Assembly: GCA_016748015.1 (NCBI GenBank)
Contig: JAAOMT010000710.1
Coordinates: forward strand, 413,885 to 477,884
Source of the DNA: Geosiphon pyriformis
Taxonomy: Eukaryota; Glomeromycota; Glomeromycetes; Archaeosporales; Geosiphonaceae
Length of the DNA: 64,000 bases
Reading direction: 5' to 3'
Of this stretch, positions 41,715 through 54,229 are shown piece by piece (position 1 is the first letter of the stretch; each line of letters opens with the position of its first letter). Position numbers and translations under genes: made by a program. The notes beneath the pieces are model-generated. The model was not told the origin of the DNA. It saw only the letters and a list, made by a program, of their open reading frames with translations, and ran no database searches.

Positions 41715-42300
41715 TTATTATATTATTTATAAATAAATAACTTAGTTAAAAGTTTAATAGAATATTATATAAAATATTAATTAAATTTAATTAAAAAAAT
41801 CAAGAAAAATAAGATTTGTTTATATTATTAATATTATTTACTTATTAAATAATAAAACAAAATACTATTTAATTAATTATTTGAATTAGTATATAATAAA
41901 ACAACAATATTACTAATTAAGATAAAAATAATAATATATTTAAATAAATTAATAATAAAAGCTATATTTTAAAAAATATTATTATAAATATATAACTTAA
42001 TAAAAATATTAAAAAACAAAAAAAAACAATTAATAATATTAAGGTTTTATATAAAAAACATAATAAATAATTATAAAATAAATTAAATAAATTAAAAATT
42101 AAAAACAAAGTATTATTATATTATATTAAAGCAAAAAAATTTCAATTTTAAATAAAATAATTTATTTTATATTAAAAAATACTTGAAAATAAGACATATA
42201 AATTATAATTAAAAAACAAAGTTTTAACAAAAACAATATATAGTAATTAACTAAAAACTATATTACATTAAAATAAAAAGTACAATAATATTTGTTATTA
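41715..42300 (+). mobile_element. AT-saturated gypsy relic, right part
   Basis: Continues the relic cut at 27186. Aligns to element A about 14430-15020: AAGTTTAATAGAATATTATA against AAGATTTAATAGAACATTGT, and AAGATTTGTTTATATTATTA against AGGATTTGTTCATATTATTA. Extends through the integrase C-terminus (AACAAAGTTTTAACAAAAAC). Confidence 0.82.
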
Positions 42301-42980
42301 ATTTTAAAATTTATTAAGTAAAACATAAAATAATATTTTGCATTTTTATTAAAATATTATTTAATATAAAATATTTTTAACACATAAATTATAAAAAAAG
42401 CTGATAATTAAATTACTTTTTTTTTATTTTTTTATTTATTATTGCTTAAATAAACAAAAAATTAAAGCAATCAAGAAATATTTCTTTTAATTATTTGTTA
42501 TTTATAATAACAACTTTTTAAAGTATTAAAAAATATTTTTTGGTGTTAATTTTTGTATTTTAGAGCTAGTTTTTTTTTGTAAAAAATAAAGCTTTGGTTT
42601 TTTTGTTATTTTTAACTTTTTTACTATTTTTATATTATTAATACTAATTATAATATTCAGTTTTATTATAACTGTAAATAAAAAAAAATTGTCTAAAATA
42701 ATAACAATAAAAGCATATTAATTAATCTTGGTTTAAATTAATTCTTGACTGTATTTTTTAATATATTAATTTTTGACCAATTTTTGTTAATTCTAAATAA
42801 AACAAAACATATTTTTACATATATTTTTAATTAAATAAATTATTAAATTATTTGATTTTAAAATTTAAATTAATTAAATAAAAACAAAATTAATTTTTTT
42901 TTGTTTTTTGGTATTGTCTTTAATAATACTTAAAAAATAATTATTAATTATCAAAAATTTCCTAAATAGATGGTTTTTAC
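42301..42980. other. AT-saturated DNA, nothing identified
   Basis: No open frame or secure alignment. Part may be the end of the gypsy relic. Long runs of T and A. It ends at the left LTR of element E. Confidence 0.5.
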
Positions 42981-43618
42981 TATTATGAGTTGGAGTAATA
43001 AGCTAAAAAATAGCAAAGAAGAACAAAATTATAAAGTGATAAAAGAAATCAAAGGGAATTCAACTTTAAAGAGTGAATTAAATAAGTATGGATTCAATAT
43101 ATAAGATCAGTCTCATAAAATATCTCAGTTATTATATTTTTCAAAAAATAACCAGAAATCTGAAAGTAGAGAGATAGTCTATACTGTCAACATATGATCA
43201 CATACTGATATAATTTTATGCCTTATGTTAATACTCTTAGAATTCAATATTAGGTATTAGATATAATTTTCAGTTACAGTTTATTCAATAATCTTCAAAT
43301 GCTATAATTACACATTTTAAGAAAAAAGTAAGTAAATGCCAACAAGTAATTTTTTATTCCAAGATATTCAGATACTTAAAGGTAAAAAAAAAAATTAGCA
43401 AAAAAAAAAGAATTGAGATAAAGTTGTTATTTTATTTCTTTTTTTTCTTTGATTCTTACATGTTTTTTTACAGCTAAAAAATTCATCACTTATATAGCTA
43501 TCAAAAGTAATCAATGATCAGGTTAATAATCACTATCTAAAAATAAGATGACTAATTATATAAAATTAGTGGTTAATATATATAATAACTAATAAAAGTA
43601 TGGGTTTTAATTATAATA
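42981..43618 (-). repeat. 3' LTR of element E
   Basis: 638 bp, TATTATGAGTTGG...TTATAATA on the plus strand, homologous to the reverse complement of the C LTRs. Contains about two 12-bp tandem units near 43511. Confidence 0.88.
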
Positions 43619-44220
43619 TCATTTTCTTCAAAGAGATTGAGCTTTGGCAAAATTAAGTTATTTATGGAGTAATCTATTTAAAGTGTTTTATCTAATTCAA
43701 AGCTAACCAAGTCTTTTGTAGATAAAATGTATAATACTTGAGGCAAAATAAGTTTTGTATTCAAGAGACTAAATCTTTGTATTAGAGTTTTGGCTCTTTT
43801 AGTAATAATTAAAACTCTTGAAACATTTAACTATATAATGTCCAAAATTTCTGTCTGTATCTTTGAAGTTGTTTTCTTCATGAGTTTCATATTTTCTATG
43901 ATTTTTCCAAAACAACTATAAAGTTCTAATTGCCTTTCATATAACAAATTTTTGGCTATAGACAAGATTTCTTAGATTGTTTTTCCAATTGTGCTAGAAG
44001 ATAAGAGTATAGCTGCTGTTATACTTTTTAACATATTTATTCATTTTGCTACCAATTTTTTTTCTTCTGATAGTGGTTTTTTTTGGTCTAATAACAATAT
44101 GTATTCTATTGTTATCAGTTATAATAATCTGTTTTTCAATGATTAAAGTAACATTTAGATTTTGATTGAATATTCATGGAAAATATAGAAAGCATTTTAA
44201 ATGTTTTAATCCAGAAAATA
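43619..44220 (-). pseudogene. ORF3 after integrase (element E)
   Basis: Reverse complement of this stretch aligns to C's ORF3, for example LDKTL and the end PKLNLFEE near 43630-43700. No long open frame remains. Confidence 0.6.
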
Positions 44221-44399
44221 ATTACTCATGTTGATTGAAGATACTTTTGTTTTAGAAATGGTGCATTTATTTATACTTAATTTTTGCTGATTATTTAAAT
44301 TGGTATTGCCACAACAGACAACCAATCAGATTGTTTATAATATTTTTTGAGTCATGTACCATAAACAAAATGATTATTAAAGATTGTTCCAGATTGATC

Positions 44400-45500
44400 T
44401 TAAAGAATATAAGAACCATTGTTTAAAACTCTGTTGACTAAAAAGAGTCTTTTCTACTGGTTAGAAAATTTATTATCATAGACATTGTCTCTGTCTGAAT
44501 GGTATTTCAATCTAAGTCACCAATATTTAAGAAAAATGTTTTATAGGTTTTCTTTTTCTTAAGCTTTTCTTGGAACTGTTTTATCTTTTCAAAAGCAATT
44601 ATTTGTGCTTTTACCAAGAAGTCAAGAATGATATCAAGTCTTTTTTGCAAAATGTTTTTATAATTTTCTATTGTGATTTCTTCAAAAGATATTGTTTCAA
44701 TATTAGTTTCTATTGGTAATATTGCTATGTGTTCATAAAGCAGATAAAAAAGTTTATAATTTGTTATATTATGATTCACAGTTCTATAAACAAACAAAGC
44801 TAAAGGCAGTATTTTGTCTTATAAGTTTGTTTTTTTACTGGTTTTGGTTAGAGTTTTACATAGTATTTTATTGAAATGTTTTACTAGGCCATTTGTTTGG
44901 GAGTGGTAAGGGAAGAAAAGTTTATGATATATTCACATTTTTCTGCAAAGTTTTTTAATTAATATACTGAGAAAAGTTCTTCCTCTATCAGATAAAAATT
45001 CTTTGGGGCAGCTATAATGGCAAATAATATTTTTATAAATAAAATTGGCTATTGAAACTGCTGTTTAATCTGAAGTGGCTCTTGCTTTTACCCACTTTGT
45101 AAGATAATTGGTAGTTGTAATAATGTATCTGTTTTTATCAGGAGTTATTATTAAAAATCTAACAACATCTATACTAATTCTGTTAAATAGTTGACCAACA
45201 GAAATTAGATAAATATTTTCTTTGTGATTGGGTTTGCTTCTTTTTTGGCAGATGTTACAGATTTTGATGTATTCAGCAATGTCTTTTTTTAAGGTAGGTC
45301 AATAATAGTGAGCTAAAGTTTTCTAAATTGTTTTTGTTTTTTTAAAGTGTCTAGCTAATAGGTCAGTGTGTATATTGTATATTACAATTTCTTTTTCTTT
45401 AAATCTGATAACTCTCTGAGAGCAGTCAGAATCTTTTTTGTTTCTTTTATATAACTGGTTTTGGCAGATTAAATAGAAATTTGATTGTTTATGCAAATGT
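44400..45500 (-). pseudogene. Integrase (element E)
   Basis: Open 44797-44507 (FVYRTVNHNITNYKLFYLLY onward). Upstream on the minus strand come the HHCC region with ICQKR near 45250, SIDVV near 45170 (first Asp kept), LSDRGRTF near 44980 and GLVKHFNK near 44890 (usual Glu changed to Lys). Heavy in stops. Confidence 0.8.
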
Positions 45501-45729
45501 TTTTTTTGCTGTTAAATGTATTCTGGTGAGTATTATTCTTTACCCAAAAATTTTATTAAGACAGAGTAGTTGTCCAAGTCTATTATTATGTTTGTTAAAA
45601 GAGAAGTTACTAATAATTAAGTTAGTTTGATTTGGGAAGCTTGTACTATTATTGAATAGTAAGTCTAAAGAAAGCATTGGTGTTTTGATAAATTGCTCTT
45701 TTGTGGTATTAAATATCATAGTTAAATTC

Positions 45730-46040
45730 ATCTAAATAAAGTATCCAGTAAGTTATTTGTTTATGTTCCAGCTTTTTTTTATTGCACAGCCAAACCAAGG
45801 CTTAATAATTTGTTATTACTAGAAATTTTACACCAAAAAGATATTGATTCCAGTAATTAATAGCCCAAACTACTGCTAAGTATTCTTGTTTAGTTACTGA
45901 ATAGTTTTTTTCTGCTGGTATGAAGGATCTATTGACATATACTATAGCATGTTTTCTGCCATTTTTATTTTTCTGTGAGAAGACAGCACCAAGTCTATAA
46001 CCAGATACATCAATGTGCAAGATAAAAATTGGTCCAGGTC
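45730..46040 (-). pseudogene. RNase H (element E)
   Basis: Open 46020-45802: MHIDVSGYRLGAVFSQKNK (usual TDASG), AIVYVNRSFIPAEKNYSV and TKQEYLAVVWAINYWNQYLFG, with VITNY where TDH is expected. Resolves what is scrambled in C, which breaks at the same part. Confidence 0.8.
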
Positions 46041-46990
46041 AGGTTGTTTAAGATAACAAGTTTTTCTTTCAAAGTTTCAAAAGCTTTTTGTTGATGTGTA
46101 TTTCAATAATAATTGATATTTTTCTGAGTAGCTGGTTAAGAAAAAAGGCAATTTTGGAGAAATTCTTGATAAATTTGTGATAATAAGAAGCCAAACCAAG
46201 AAAAAAGCATAGTTCAGAAATATTTATTGGTTGTCTAATGTTTTAAACTTTTTCAACTTTAACTGAGTTAGGAAAAATTCTATCTTTTATAATAAAATGA
46301 CCAAAAAACTGGATGGATTGGTGTTCAAAAAAAGATTTGATTAAGTTGATCTTAAGATCAGCATTTCTGAGCAGGTTAAAAACTTTTTGTAAGTATTTAA
46401 GATATTCATCTTAGGTTTTTGAGTATATTATTATGTTGTTTAAGTAGACTAGAACAAAATTTTCTTTTATTGATTCAAACACTTTGTTTATTAAGCATTA
46501 AAAAATAGAAAAAGCATTGATAAAACCAAAAGCATAACTGTAAATTTATAGATGCCATACTTAGTAATGAAAGCAGTTTTTTTTCTGCTTTTCAGATTCA
46601 TTTTTATTTGTCAAAATTCAGCAGTTAAATCAATAATTGAGAAAAAAGCAGCACTATTGAATTTATCTAGCATTGTATCAATCTTGGGAAATGGATATAT
46701 ATCTCTTATAGTAATGATATTTAATTGGCAATAATTAACACAAAAGCATAAGGTTCCACCTTTTTTGGATACCATTATAACTAAAAAAGTCTATTTATTC
46801 TTGGTTTCTTATATGAATTCAAGATTTTTTATCTGGTTTATCTCTTTTTTGATGAATTTGTTATTGCATTGATTAAATTAATAAGACTTTAAATAAATAG
46901 AATGAGTTTCTTTTGTGGTAATAGTGTGTTGTATCACATGAATTTGTTTATGGATGTTACTTTTTTTTGAAATAACTGGACTATTTTTAG
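46041..46990 (-). pseudogene. Reverse transcriptase (element E)
   Basis: Aligns to C's RT in reverse complement: the INHINKLLNQY-type start near 46880, DIYPFPKIDTMLDKF near 46700-46650, FGFINAFSIF near 46530-46500 and VYLNNIIIYS near 46430, where the catalytic Asp pair is Asn-Asn. Many stops. Confidence 0.8.
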
Positions 46991-47556
46991 CCAACAGATT
47001 TTCAATGTCTATTTTTCTTTATTCAAGGGAAGGTTTTTTTTGTTCTACAATTAGTGATTGAATTTTAGGTAGTTTATTTTCAAAGGACTTTTGTATTTCT
47101 TTTAGTTCTTCTTTGGATATCAAACTAATTGGCTTCCAATCTTTGTAATAGATTAGGCAGAACTTATATTTATTACTAAAAAAATACAAAGATTTATTGC
47201 ACCAGCACCTGGCACAAGGACCATGCCATCAATAACTATATTTGGCTTTCTTGCCAGGTTTTCTATCAAAAGTTTTTCTAAGAATATTATAATAGAGCCA
47301 GCAGATCAGCTTGCTATTTATTATAATTCTTTTTTTGTTAGCTTTAATATTATCCAGTGGCTTGTCATTGCTAGTAAAGATGGTATAGACAAGTTCAGCA
47401 GTTTTTTCTTGATCTTTTTGATTTTTTTCTTCATTGTTTTTATTATTATCTGATTCATTTGATTGTTCTTCTTCTTGGTTTTGCTTGAATACTAGAGGAG
47501 TTGTCCAATAATGGCACTTAATTATAATGGGCTTTTTACCACATCTGATGGTTAGC
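46991..47556 (-). pseudogene. Pol linker with Cys-rich piece (element E)
   Basis: Matches C 30430-31020: ELTIRCGKKPIIIKCHYWTT beside D, the Glu/Asp-rich stretch, LDNIKANKK, and the Cys-rich piece near 47230-47150 in which CARCWCN is kept. The plus-strand frame at 47223-47453 is a shadow of this. Confidence 0.75.
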
Positions 47557-47560
47557 TCAT

Positions 47561-48532
47561 TGTTACTAGTAAAATTTTAACTATTAATTAGCATAAAATT
47601 ACCCTCATAATTTTTATTATTAATTAGCATATATTATTATTATTTCGATTATCACTTATTATTTAATCAAATTATCAAATATTATTACTTAATCAATAAT
47701 TCAATTTGTACAATAGAAATTAAGATGATCAAATTACACAATACTCTAAACCATTTAACATAGTCAAAATTCGCTAAAATTAATGAAAATTGGCTGAAAT
47801 AATCAATAGTTCAGTAAAATAACTTGTAGTTTGCCAAAATGTATTCTTAATTTACCCAAATTGTAGCAAAGAAAAAAGTACAAGTTCAAAGACTAGTACT
47901 ACAACAAGTTGTATAAAAGAAGAGCTTCTCTCTTCAAGAAAATATATCTTTTCATAGTATTTTAACATAATATCTTACTTTAGATATCTTAATTAGAACA
48001 AATCACCTTTTACACATTTAAATAAAAATTAAATATTTGAAAACCAAATCCTCTGATTATTACACTTGAAATTCTCTTAACACAAATTAATGTTTTGAAA
48101 TTGATTAGCTACTAATTTCAATAAACTGTTAGTGACTCCAGGCCTGAATAGAAAACGTTTTTCTTAATAAAATTCTATTTTTTTTACAATTCTTTTATTT
48201 TTCTTTTCTTTTCTTATCATAATTATTAAGATAGTCTACAGATGAGATTCCTATAAAAGAGTTGACTTTTATAGTAAAATAACTACACATTTTTAGTAAG
48301 CTTCTAGATAAGCAATTTCTGGAAAAAAGTTGACATTTACTACAATATAACTACATAAAGTAACTGGCACAGAATTGGTCATTTTATTTATAAGCCCAGC
48401 AGTTCAAATTATAAGAGATAATTTGAAGATAAATTCAGTTACTGAAGGTCCAACTACTTCCTGAGAACATGAATTCACAGCAAATCAATATTAACAACAT
48501 TCAAGAAAAGAGACCAAAAACCTCTGGTAATA
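47561..48532 (+). repeat. 5' LTR of element D
   Basis: 972 bp, TGTTACTAG...CTGGTAATA; the terminal CA has become TA. Homologous to the reverse complement of the B LTRs. Confidence 0.93.
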
Positions 48533-48534
48533 TT

Positions 48535-48550
48535 TGGTGCTTTCCTATAA
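48535..48550 (+). other. Primer binding site of element D
   Basis: TGGTGCTTTCCTATAA, two bases after the LTR. It differs from B's site mainly by C-to-T changes. Confidence 0.6.
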
Positions 48551-48577
48551 AAATAACACAGCAATAACAATTTCCAA

Positions 48578-50640
48578 ATGGCGACCACACCAGACACAAC
48601 AACTCTAAAGTATTATCAGTCAATTTACACCCATTGCAAACAGAGATTCAATATTCCAAACAGAATTAAAATTGTCAAGAAGACACTTTACCAGTATATT
48701 AAAAACTGTATCAACAATTATCTTTTTGGAAATTACAACATTTTAGAAGTTAGAAGCAACCTTTATAATAATTTAGTGCACTATTCACAGTTGGAAATTG
48801 AAGACCTTAACAGTAAAACACTTGCCATCTACTTCCAAGAACTTAATTTTAATATTATCAAGTATTGTGAAGAAACATATCCAGTACAATTTAAATACTC
48901 TATTGACTTTAAATCAGAGACAGAAACAAGCAACAAAGACAAACAAAAACTAAAACAACACTCAAGTACTATCTCAAATACTCCAAAGACATCAAAAACA
49001 ACTGCCAAACACTTACAAACACCTGAACAAAGAACCAGTGTCAAATTACCACTTTTTATTACACCATTTTCAATTTAACTTGCTTGAGCACAAATACCAA
49101 ATTCACTACTTAACTGTTTCTCCAAACCAAAAGATTTTCAGTCATCTAGAAATTCTACTCAATAGCAGAAACCAATATCAACCAGCACTAATCTTCTTGA
49201 TTACTTACAGAAAAACAAAAGCAATCATTCAAAGAATCTAGAAAGTGAAAAAACCAAATCAGAACCAGAAGAAACTACAGAAAACAAAAAAGAAATAGCA
49301 ACTGCTTATATTGCAAAAATCCCAGAATTTACTAGTGAAGATAATGATACCAGCCCTCAAGAATGGCTTAACAAAGTTCAAAAAGCAGAAGATGCAAATG
49401 GTTGAAATACAGCAAGAATGCTCAAAGCAATTCCATATTTTCTCCAAAGAACTACAGGAAAATGATTTGAAAACTTAGAAGAACTATTTGAAAACTGGCA
49501 AGCATTTAAAGATGCTTTTTTATAACAATTCACCAACAACAACACCTCTATTACTCTTCATAATTGTTTTCACAATATCAAACAAGAAACATCTAAAACT
49601 GTCATGACCTATCTTGGAAGATTCAACAAACTTCTTCGACAAATTCGACAATTAGAAACCAATAAATACTATTTTAATGTCCAGATTTTGGATTAGTTTA
49701 TAGCAAAATTAAAAGACAAGTTAATCAAGAAAGTTTGTCTACATGCCCCAGAAAATTTAGCAATAGCTATTAGACATACAAAGAACTATGAAATAGCAAT
49801 AGAAAAAACAAACCATATTAAACTTGTGATCTTGCTATTGAAAAAACCAGCTTAGCAGCTGAAGAGAAAATTGACCAACTTACAAAGAAGATTGAAAACT
49901 ATTTTACCAACCAACAACAACAGCAACAATTACAAAAATATCAGCCACCACAGCAACAAAACCAAAACAACTACTCATCATCAAACAGCCAAAACCAAAG
50001 TTGCTACTATTGTGGGATTCCAGAACATTGGAAACGAGATTGCAAAAAGCTACAAAGAGACCAACAAAACAGGAGTAATCAATATTACCCTTCAATACAG
50101 CAATCTTATTATCAGTCTTTATCACTAGTCTACTATTCCTCGAGATCCCAACAGCAAACCAATTACTATTAACCTGCTCCATAGCAACAATATCAACAAT
50201 CTCTATCAATTCAACAGTATTAGCCACCTATGTAACAATATTAAGTACCAGTCCGAAGATTGGTTTAACATAACCAATTCACACTTCAAAATCAATTTAA
50301 TAATAATAACAACAAAATCAACCTAAACAACCAGTTGGTTCCCCAAAATTCTGGTCAGCAGAGACTTAATCACTACCATATTCAACCCAGTTATCTTACA
50401 ATGCCAAAAAAATAAGATTTTCAACAAACTGCACTTTTTAAAAGTAAAGTTGTAGCACCAAGATTAAACTTTTTCAATAATACTATTTCCCCAGCCCAAA
50501 TTGCTCAAAATGCCAGTTTTTCAGATATATTCTCATTCGAATTTGAAGCAAATAAATCACCATTCTTGCTTAGCAATGTAGCAGCCAATGAACAAAAAGC
50601 AATTACAGCAATATATACTAAAGCTGAAGTTGAAAAAAAA
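48578..50640 (+). pseudogene. Gag (element D)
   Basis: Starts MATTPDTTTLKYYQSIYTHC, open to 49078. The gag core near 49450-49700 reads FENLEELFENWQAFKDAF with stops for Trp (two) and Gln (two) that are intact in B. The zinc knuckle near 50010-50045, CYYCGIPEHWKRDC, is intact here while B's is broken. A Gln-rich run lies near 49905-49980. Confidence 0.85.
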
Positions 50641-50890
50641 TTCATTCAGTTAATTTTAGACAGTAGATCAGCTGGAAGTATTATTATTTACCAATTAATA
50701 CAACAACTCAATCAAAGTGTTGACAGATCAGCCCAAACAGTAATTGTACAGCAGATAGTATGAAAAAGACACCAGTAAGAGAAATTGACAACTTCCTATT
50801 TACTATTGATGGAATCATCATTCCAGTCAAAGTTTTAATCATGGATGTACCACAATACCAAGCTCTTGTCAGAAATGATTGGCTTCTCAA
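50566..50890 (+). pseudogene. Protease (element D)
   Basis: IQLILDSRSAGSIIIYQLIQ near 50645-50705; the Gly of D-S-G is Arg. A one-base change near 50755 shifts the frame before the MKKTPVREID motif. ALVRNDWLLKT closes the domain. Confidence 0.8.
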
Positions 50891-51149
50891 GACCAATGCA
50901 AATTTAGATTAGGAAACCCAGGAATTGAAGATTTCATACCAAGGACAATACACCAGAGTATCTGTCACTTGTAGTACTTTTAATAAAAGATTTGAAAAAG
51001 CCCCAGTATTCAAATTTGAAGAGGAAAAAAAACTACTAATTACTAAAACCTTTATGGCTCTTGGATCAACATCCAGTTGGGCTGAGGAAACAAAACAAGA
51101 AATCTTTAAAGAAACCAGAAAATAAAATGTAATTAGATATTTCACACCA

Positions 51150-51780
51150 GAACCATGGAAACAACTACCTTATATCCCACTTAAATGCAAAGATTGCAAT
51201 AAAAAACTTTCATCAATGGGAGCATGTATTTCTCCAGAAGAAAAATATGAAACTTGCACCTGCTACTTTTGCAAAGCATATTATAGAGAATGATTTAAAT
51301 ATCCCAAAAAAAGTGGAAAATAGGACAACACTTCTTGTTTTATATGTGGAGATATGTTACCAAAAGAATACAACTGGATTGATGTTGCAATGAGAGGAGA
51401 AGTATGTGATCAAACCTGTTAATATGCTTTATCAATTTCGGAAAAAGTCAGAAAAAAAACACTATTTGATGTAGCATACAACAGTGCTCTCAATAAACTT
51501 TACCATTACTCTCATAATGCTAAAATGATCTTTGATTTAGCAATAGCTTTAATTAATGAACCCACACAAGAAAATGTTTACCAAATAAAAAAAGCTGAGT
51601 ATATTGAATACACAATGGAATTAGCTAGCTTTAACTATAAAGATAAAGTAGAAACATACTACCAAATTGCAAGTTACACATACTCAACCCAAAAAGCTCA
51701 AATTTAATAATTAGAGCAAATGAACATTCAATTATGTAAAGAATACATCATGCCTTGTGATAACAAATAGTGTTCAAAAT
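51150..51780 (+). pseudogene. Cys-rich domain (element D)
   Basis: KCKDCNKKLSSMGAC near 51184-51230, CTCYFCKAYYRE (one Cys lost to Tyr), FICGDML and CDQTC near 51407-51420, then a second cluster near 51738-51770. Same order as in A and B. Confidence 0.65.
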
Positions 51781-51949
51781 ACTATGTTCTTAGCATCCTC
51801 TTATCCAATAAAAATAACCAAGAAGAAATCGAATTTGAAGAACATAAACCAGAAGAAAAAAGTACAACAACCCCAATCTATCTTTACTGAAAACCAGTCT
51901 GCTATACAACTCAAATATTTTGACAACAATGGAAAAGAAATAAAACCAG

Positions 51950-52557
51950 AAAAAGCTCACGAAATTGATGCAGAATATGACCTAAAATATCTTGGCAAAG
52001 ATACTTTGGTTCTTTAACTGAAATCTTTAACCAAAATCAATTTTAGAATTGCTTTTGAGATACTACCAAGAGCAATAGTACAAATTGCTTCCCAATCATT
52101 ATTAATAAGCAAAGAAATCAATGTTAGAGAAGGAGTCATAGATGCAAGATATACTGGAGACATTACTATTATGTTATAGAATAAAACAGACAAATCGTTC
52201 AGAATTGAACATGCTAAAAAAATTGTCCAAGCAATTTATCTACTCTTAATCAACATTTCGGGTTTACAATTAATAAACAACAGAGAACAATTGGGAAAAA
52301 ATAAAAAAGGAACTCAAGGTTTTGGTTCAACTAAACGATTTACAATACCAGTAAACATAGCTTTCAATACACAGAATGAATCTCACCAGATTCTTCAACT
52401 TCTCCAACCAATTACTATTTCACTTTTTAAAAAATTTACACTTGCTTAAAACTTACTACTACTCAATAAATTTTTGAATCCAATAAACAAATCTGTTTAA
52501 AGCATGAAATTTTAATTCCAAATGTTTATATTTTCAAAAAAATGAAAAAATTTTGAG
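51950..52557 (+). pseudogene. dUTPase-like domain (element D)
   Basis: Motif 1 AEYDLKYLGKD near 51970-52000, motif 2 SLLISKEINVREG, motif 3 GVIDARYTGDI near 52134-52166, motif 4 AKKIVQAIYLLL near 52211-52246, motif 5 KGTQGFGST near 52305-52333. The motif 3 Asp and Tyr and motif 5 are well kept. It shares with B the TAA after motif 1 and the TGA at the end of the tail (52554). Confidence 0.85.
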
Positions 52558-52739
52558 TTATATTCTATAATCCCAATAATTACCCTATTGTCTTATTAAA
52601 TAAATTAGAGATTGGAATCATACACAGCAATATTTTCCAAAATAAAAACCCTCAAATTGTCTCTAATTTCATTGAAATTATAAGATATACACTATTTTCA
52701 AATCTAAATATCATTCCTACTACTAAAAACTACCATCTT

Positions 52740-53790
52740 TTGAAAAAAAAACTTTTTCAAATCAACATGGGTCCCTTAAAACCTCAACAACAAAGACAAT
52801 TAAAACAACTAATAGCTGAATTCGCTGACATATTTGCAAAAAATAGCAATGATTTTGGAAAAACAAAAATTGTTCAACATCAGATCTACACAAGAGATAT
52901 TCCACCAAAACATCAACAAGCTTATTGAATGCCACTTGCCAGCCACCAATTTATCAGAGAAAAAGCCCAAAAAATGCTTAATAACAGATTGATTCAACCA
53001 TCAAAAAGTTCTTGGGCCTCACCAGTAGTTCTTGTTAAAAAAAAAATGGAAAAATCAGATTCTGTATTAATTATAGACAACTGAATAGTGTTACAATTAG
53101 AGATGCCTACCCCCTTCCAAGAATTAATGACATGCTAAATGCTCTAAGAAAAGCCAAGTTCTTCTTAACTTTAGACTTAAAAAGTGGATACTGGCAAGTC
53201 GAAATAGACCCAAAAGATACACCTAAAATAGCATTTACCACCCAAAAAGAGAACTACGAATTCAATGTTATGCTTTTTAAACTCTGTAATGCACCAGCAA
53301 CATTCCAGCAACTCATGGATGTTGTATATGAAGGATTCTTATGGCAATCAGTAGTTGTCTATCTTGATAACATTAATGTATACTTACCAAGTTTTGAAGC
53401 TCATTTTATCCACCTGTAAGAAGTTTTTTAATGATTATAAAAAACAAAATTAAAGTTAAATATTGAAAAATGTCACTTTAAAAAAACAAGTTTAATCTTT
53501 TTTGGATACATTGTCAGCAAAAATGGAGTCAAACCAAACTCTGAAACAATCAGTGCTGTCAAAAACTTTCAAACTCCCAAAAATACTACAGAGCTATGAG
53601 AATTTGTAGAATTAATCTCCTACTATCAAAAATTCATAAAAGAATTCTTAAAGATTGCCAAACCACTCAATTATCTTACCAACAAAAATGTGCTATACCA
53701 ATGGACTGAAGAACAACAAAAAGCTTTTGAAATCCTCAAAACAAAATTGACAACAGCCCTAATTCTTGCTTACTCAGACTTTAACAAATA
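52740..53790 (+). pseudogene. Reverse transcriptase (element D)
   Basis: KIRFCINYRQLNSVTI, DAYPLPRINDMLNAL, FFLTLDLKSGYWQVEID (the Trp lost in B), [15 protein letters not shown] and VVYLDNINVY with YLDN at 53360-53371. Open 53132-53419. Then FGYIVSKNGVKPN, with stops near 53418 and 53430. Confidence 0.88.
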
Positions 53791-54175
53791 ATTTCAACTA
53801 GCCATTGATGCTTCACATATAGCATTTGGTGCCATCCTATTACAATTAGATGAAAATGGCCAGAAACAAATTATTGCCTATGCTAGTAGAACACTTAAAC
53901 CAACAGAACTCAAATATGGTTCAACTGAATTAAAAACCACTGCAGTTATTTGGACTCTTAAACATTTTCAACAATATCTGAAAAATGAAAAAGACTTTGA
54001 CATCATAACTGACAATATTGGTCTCAAATGGCTCAATAAAAAGAAAATTAAACAAAATGTCAAACAGTTTCAATGGAATAATTTCCTAGTAGACTACAAA
54101 TATATTGTGCACTACAAACCAGAAAAACTATACACTAATGTTAATAGTCTCTCAAGAATGAGGCAAGATTAAAAC
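53791..54175 (+). pseudogene. RNase H (element D)
   Basis: [53 protein letters not shown] and FDIITDNIGLKWLNKKK. The first Asp and the TD motif are kept; the usual Glu reads Glu-Leu-Lys. Confidence 0.8.
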
Positions 54176-54229
54176 CAACAACAATTTTACCACTATTTAC
54201 CAACATACCAACAAAATAACCAAACAACA

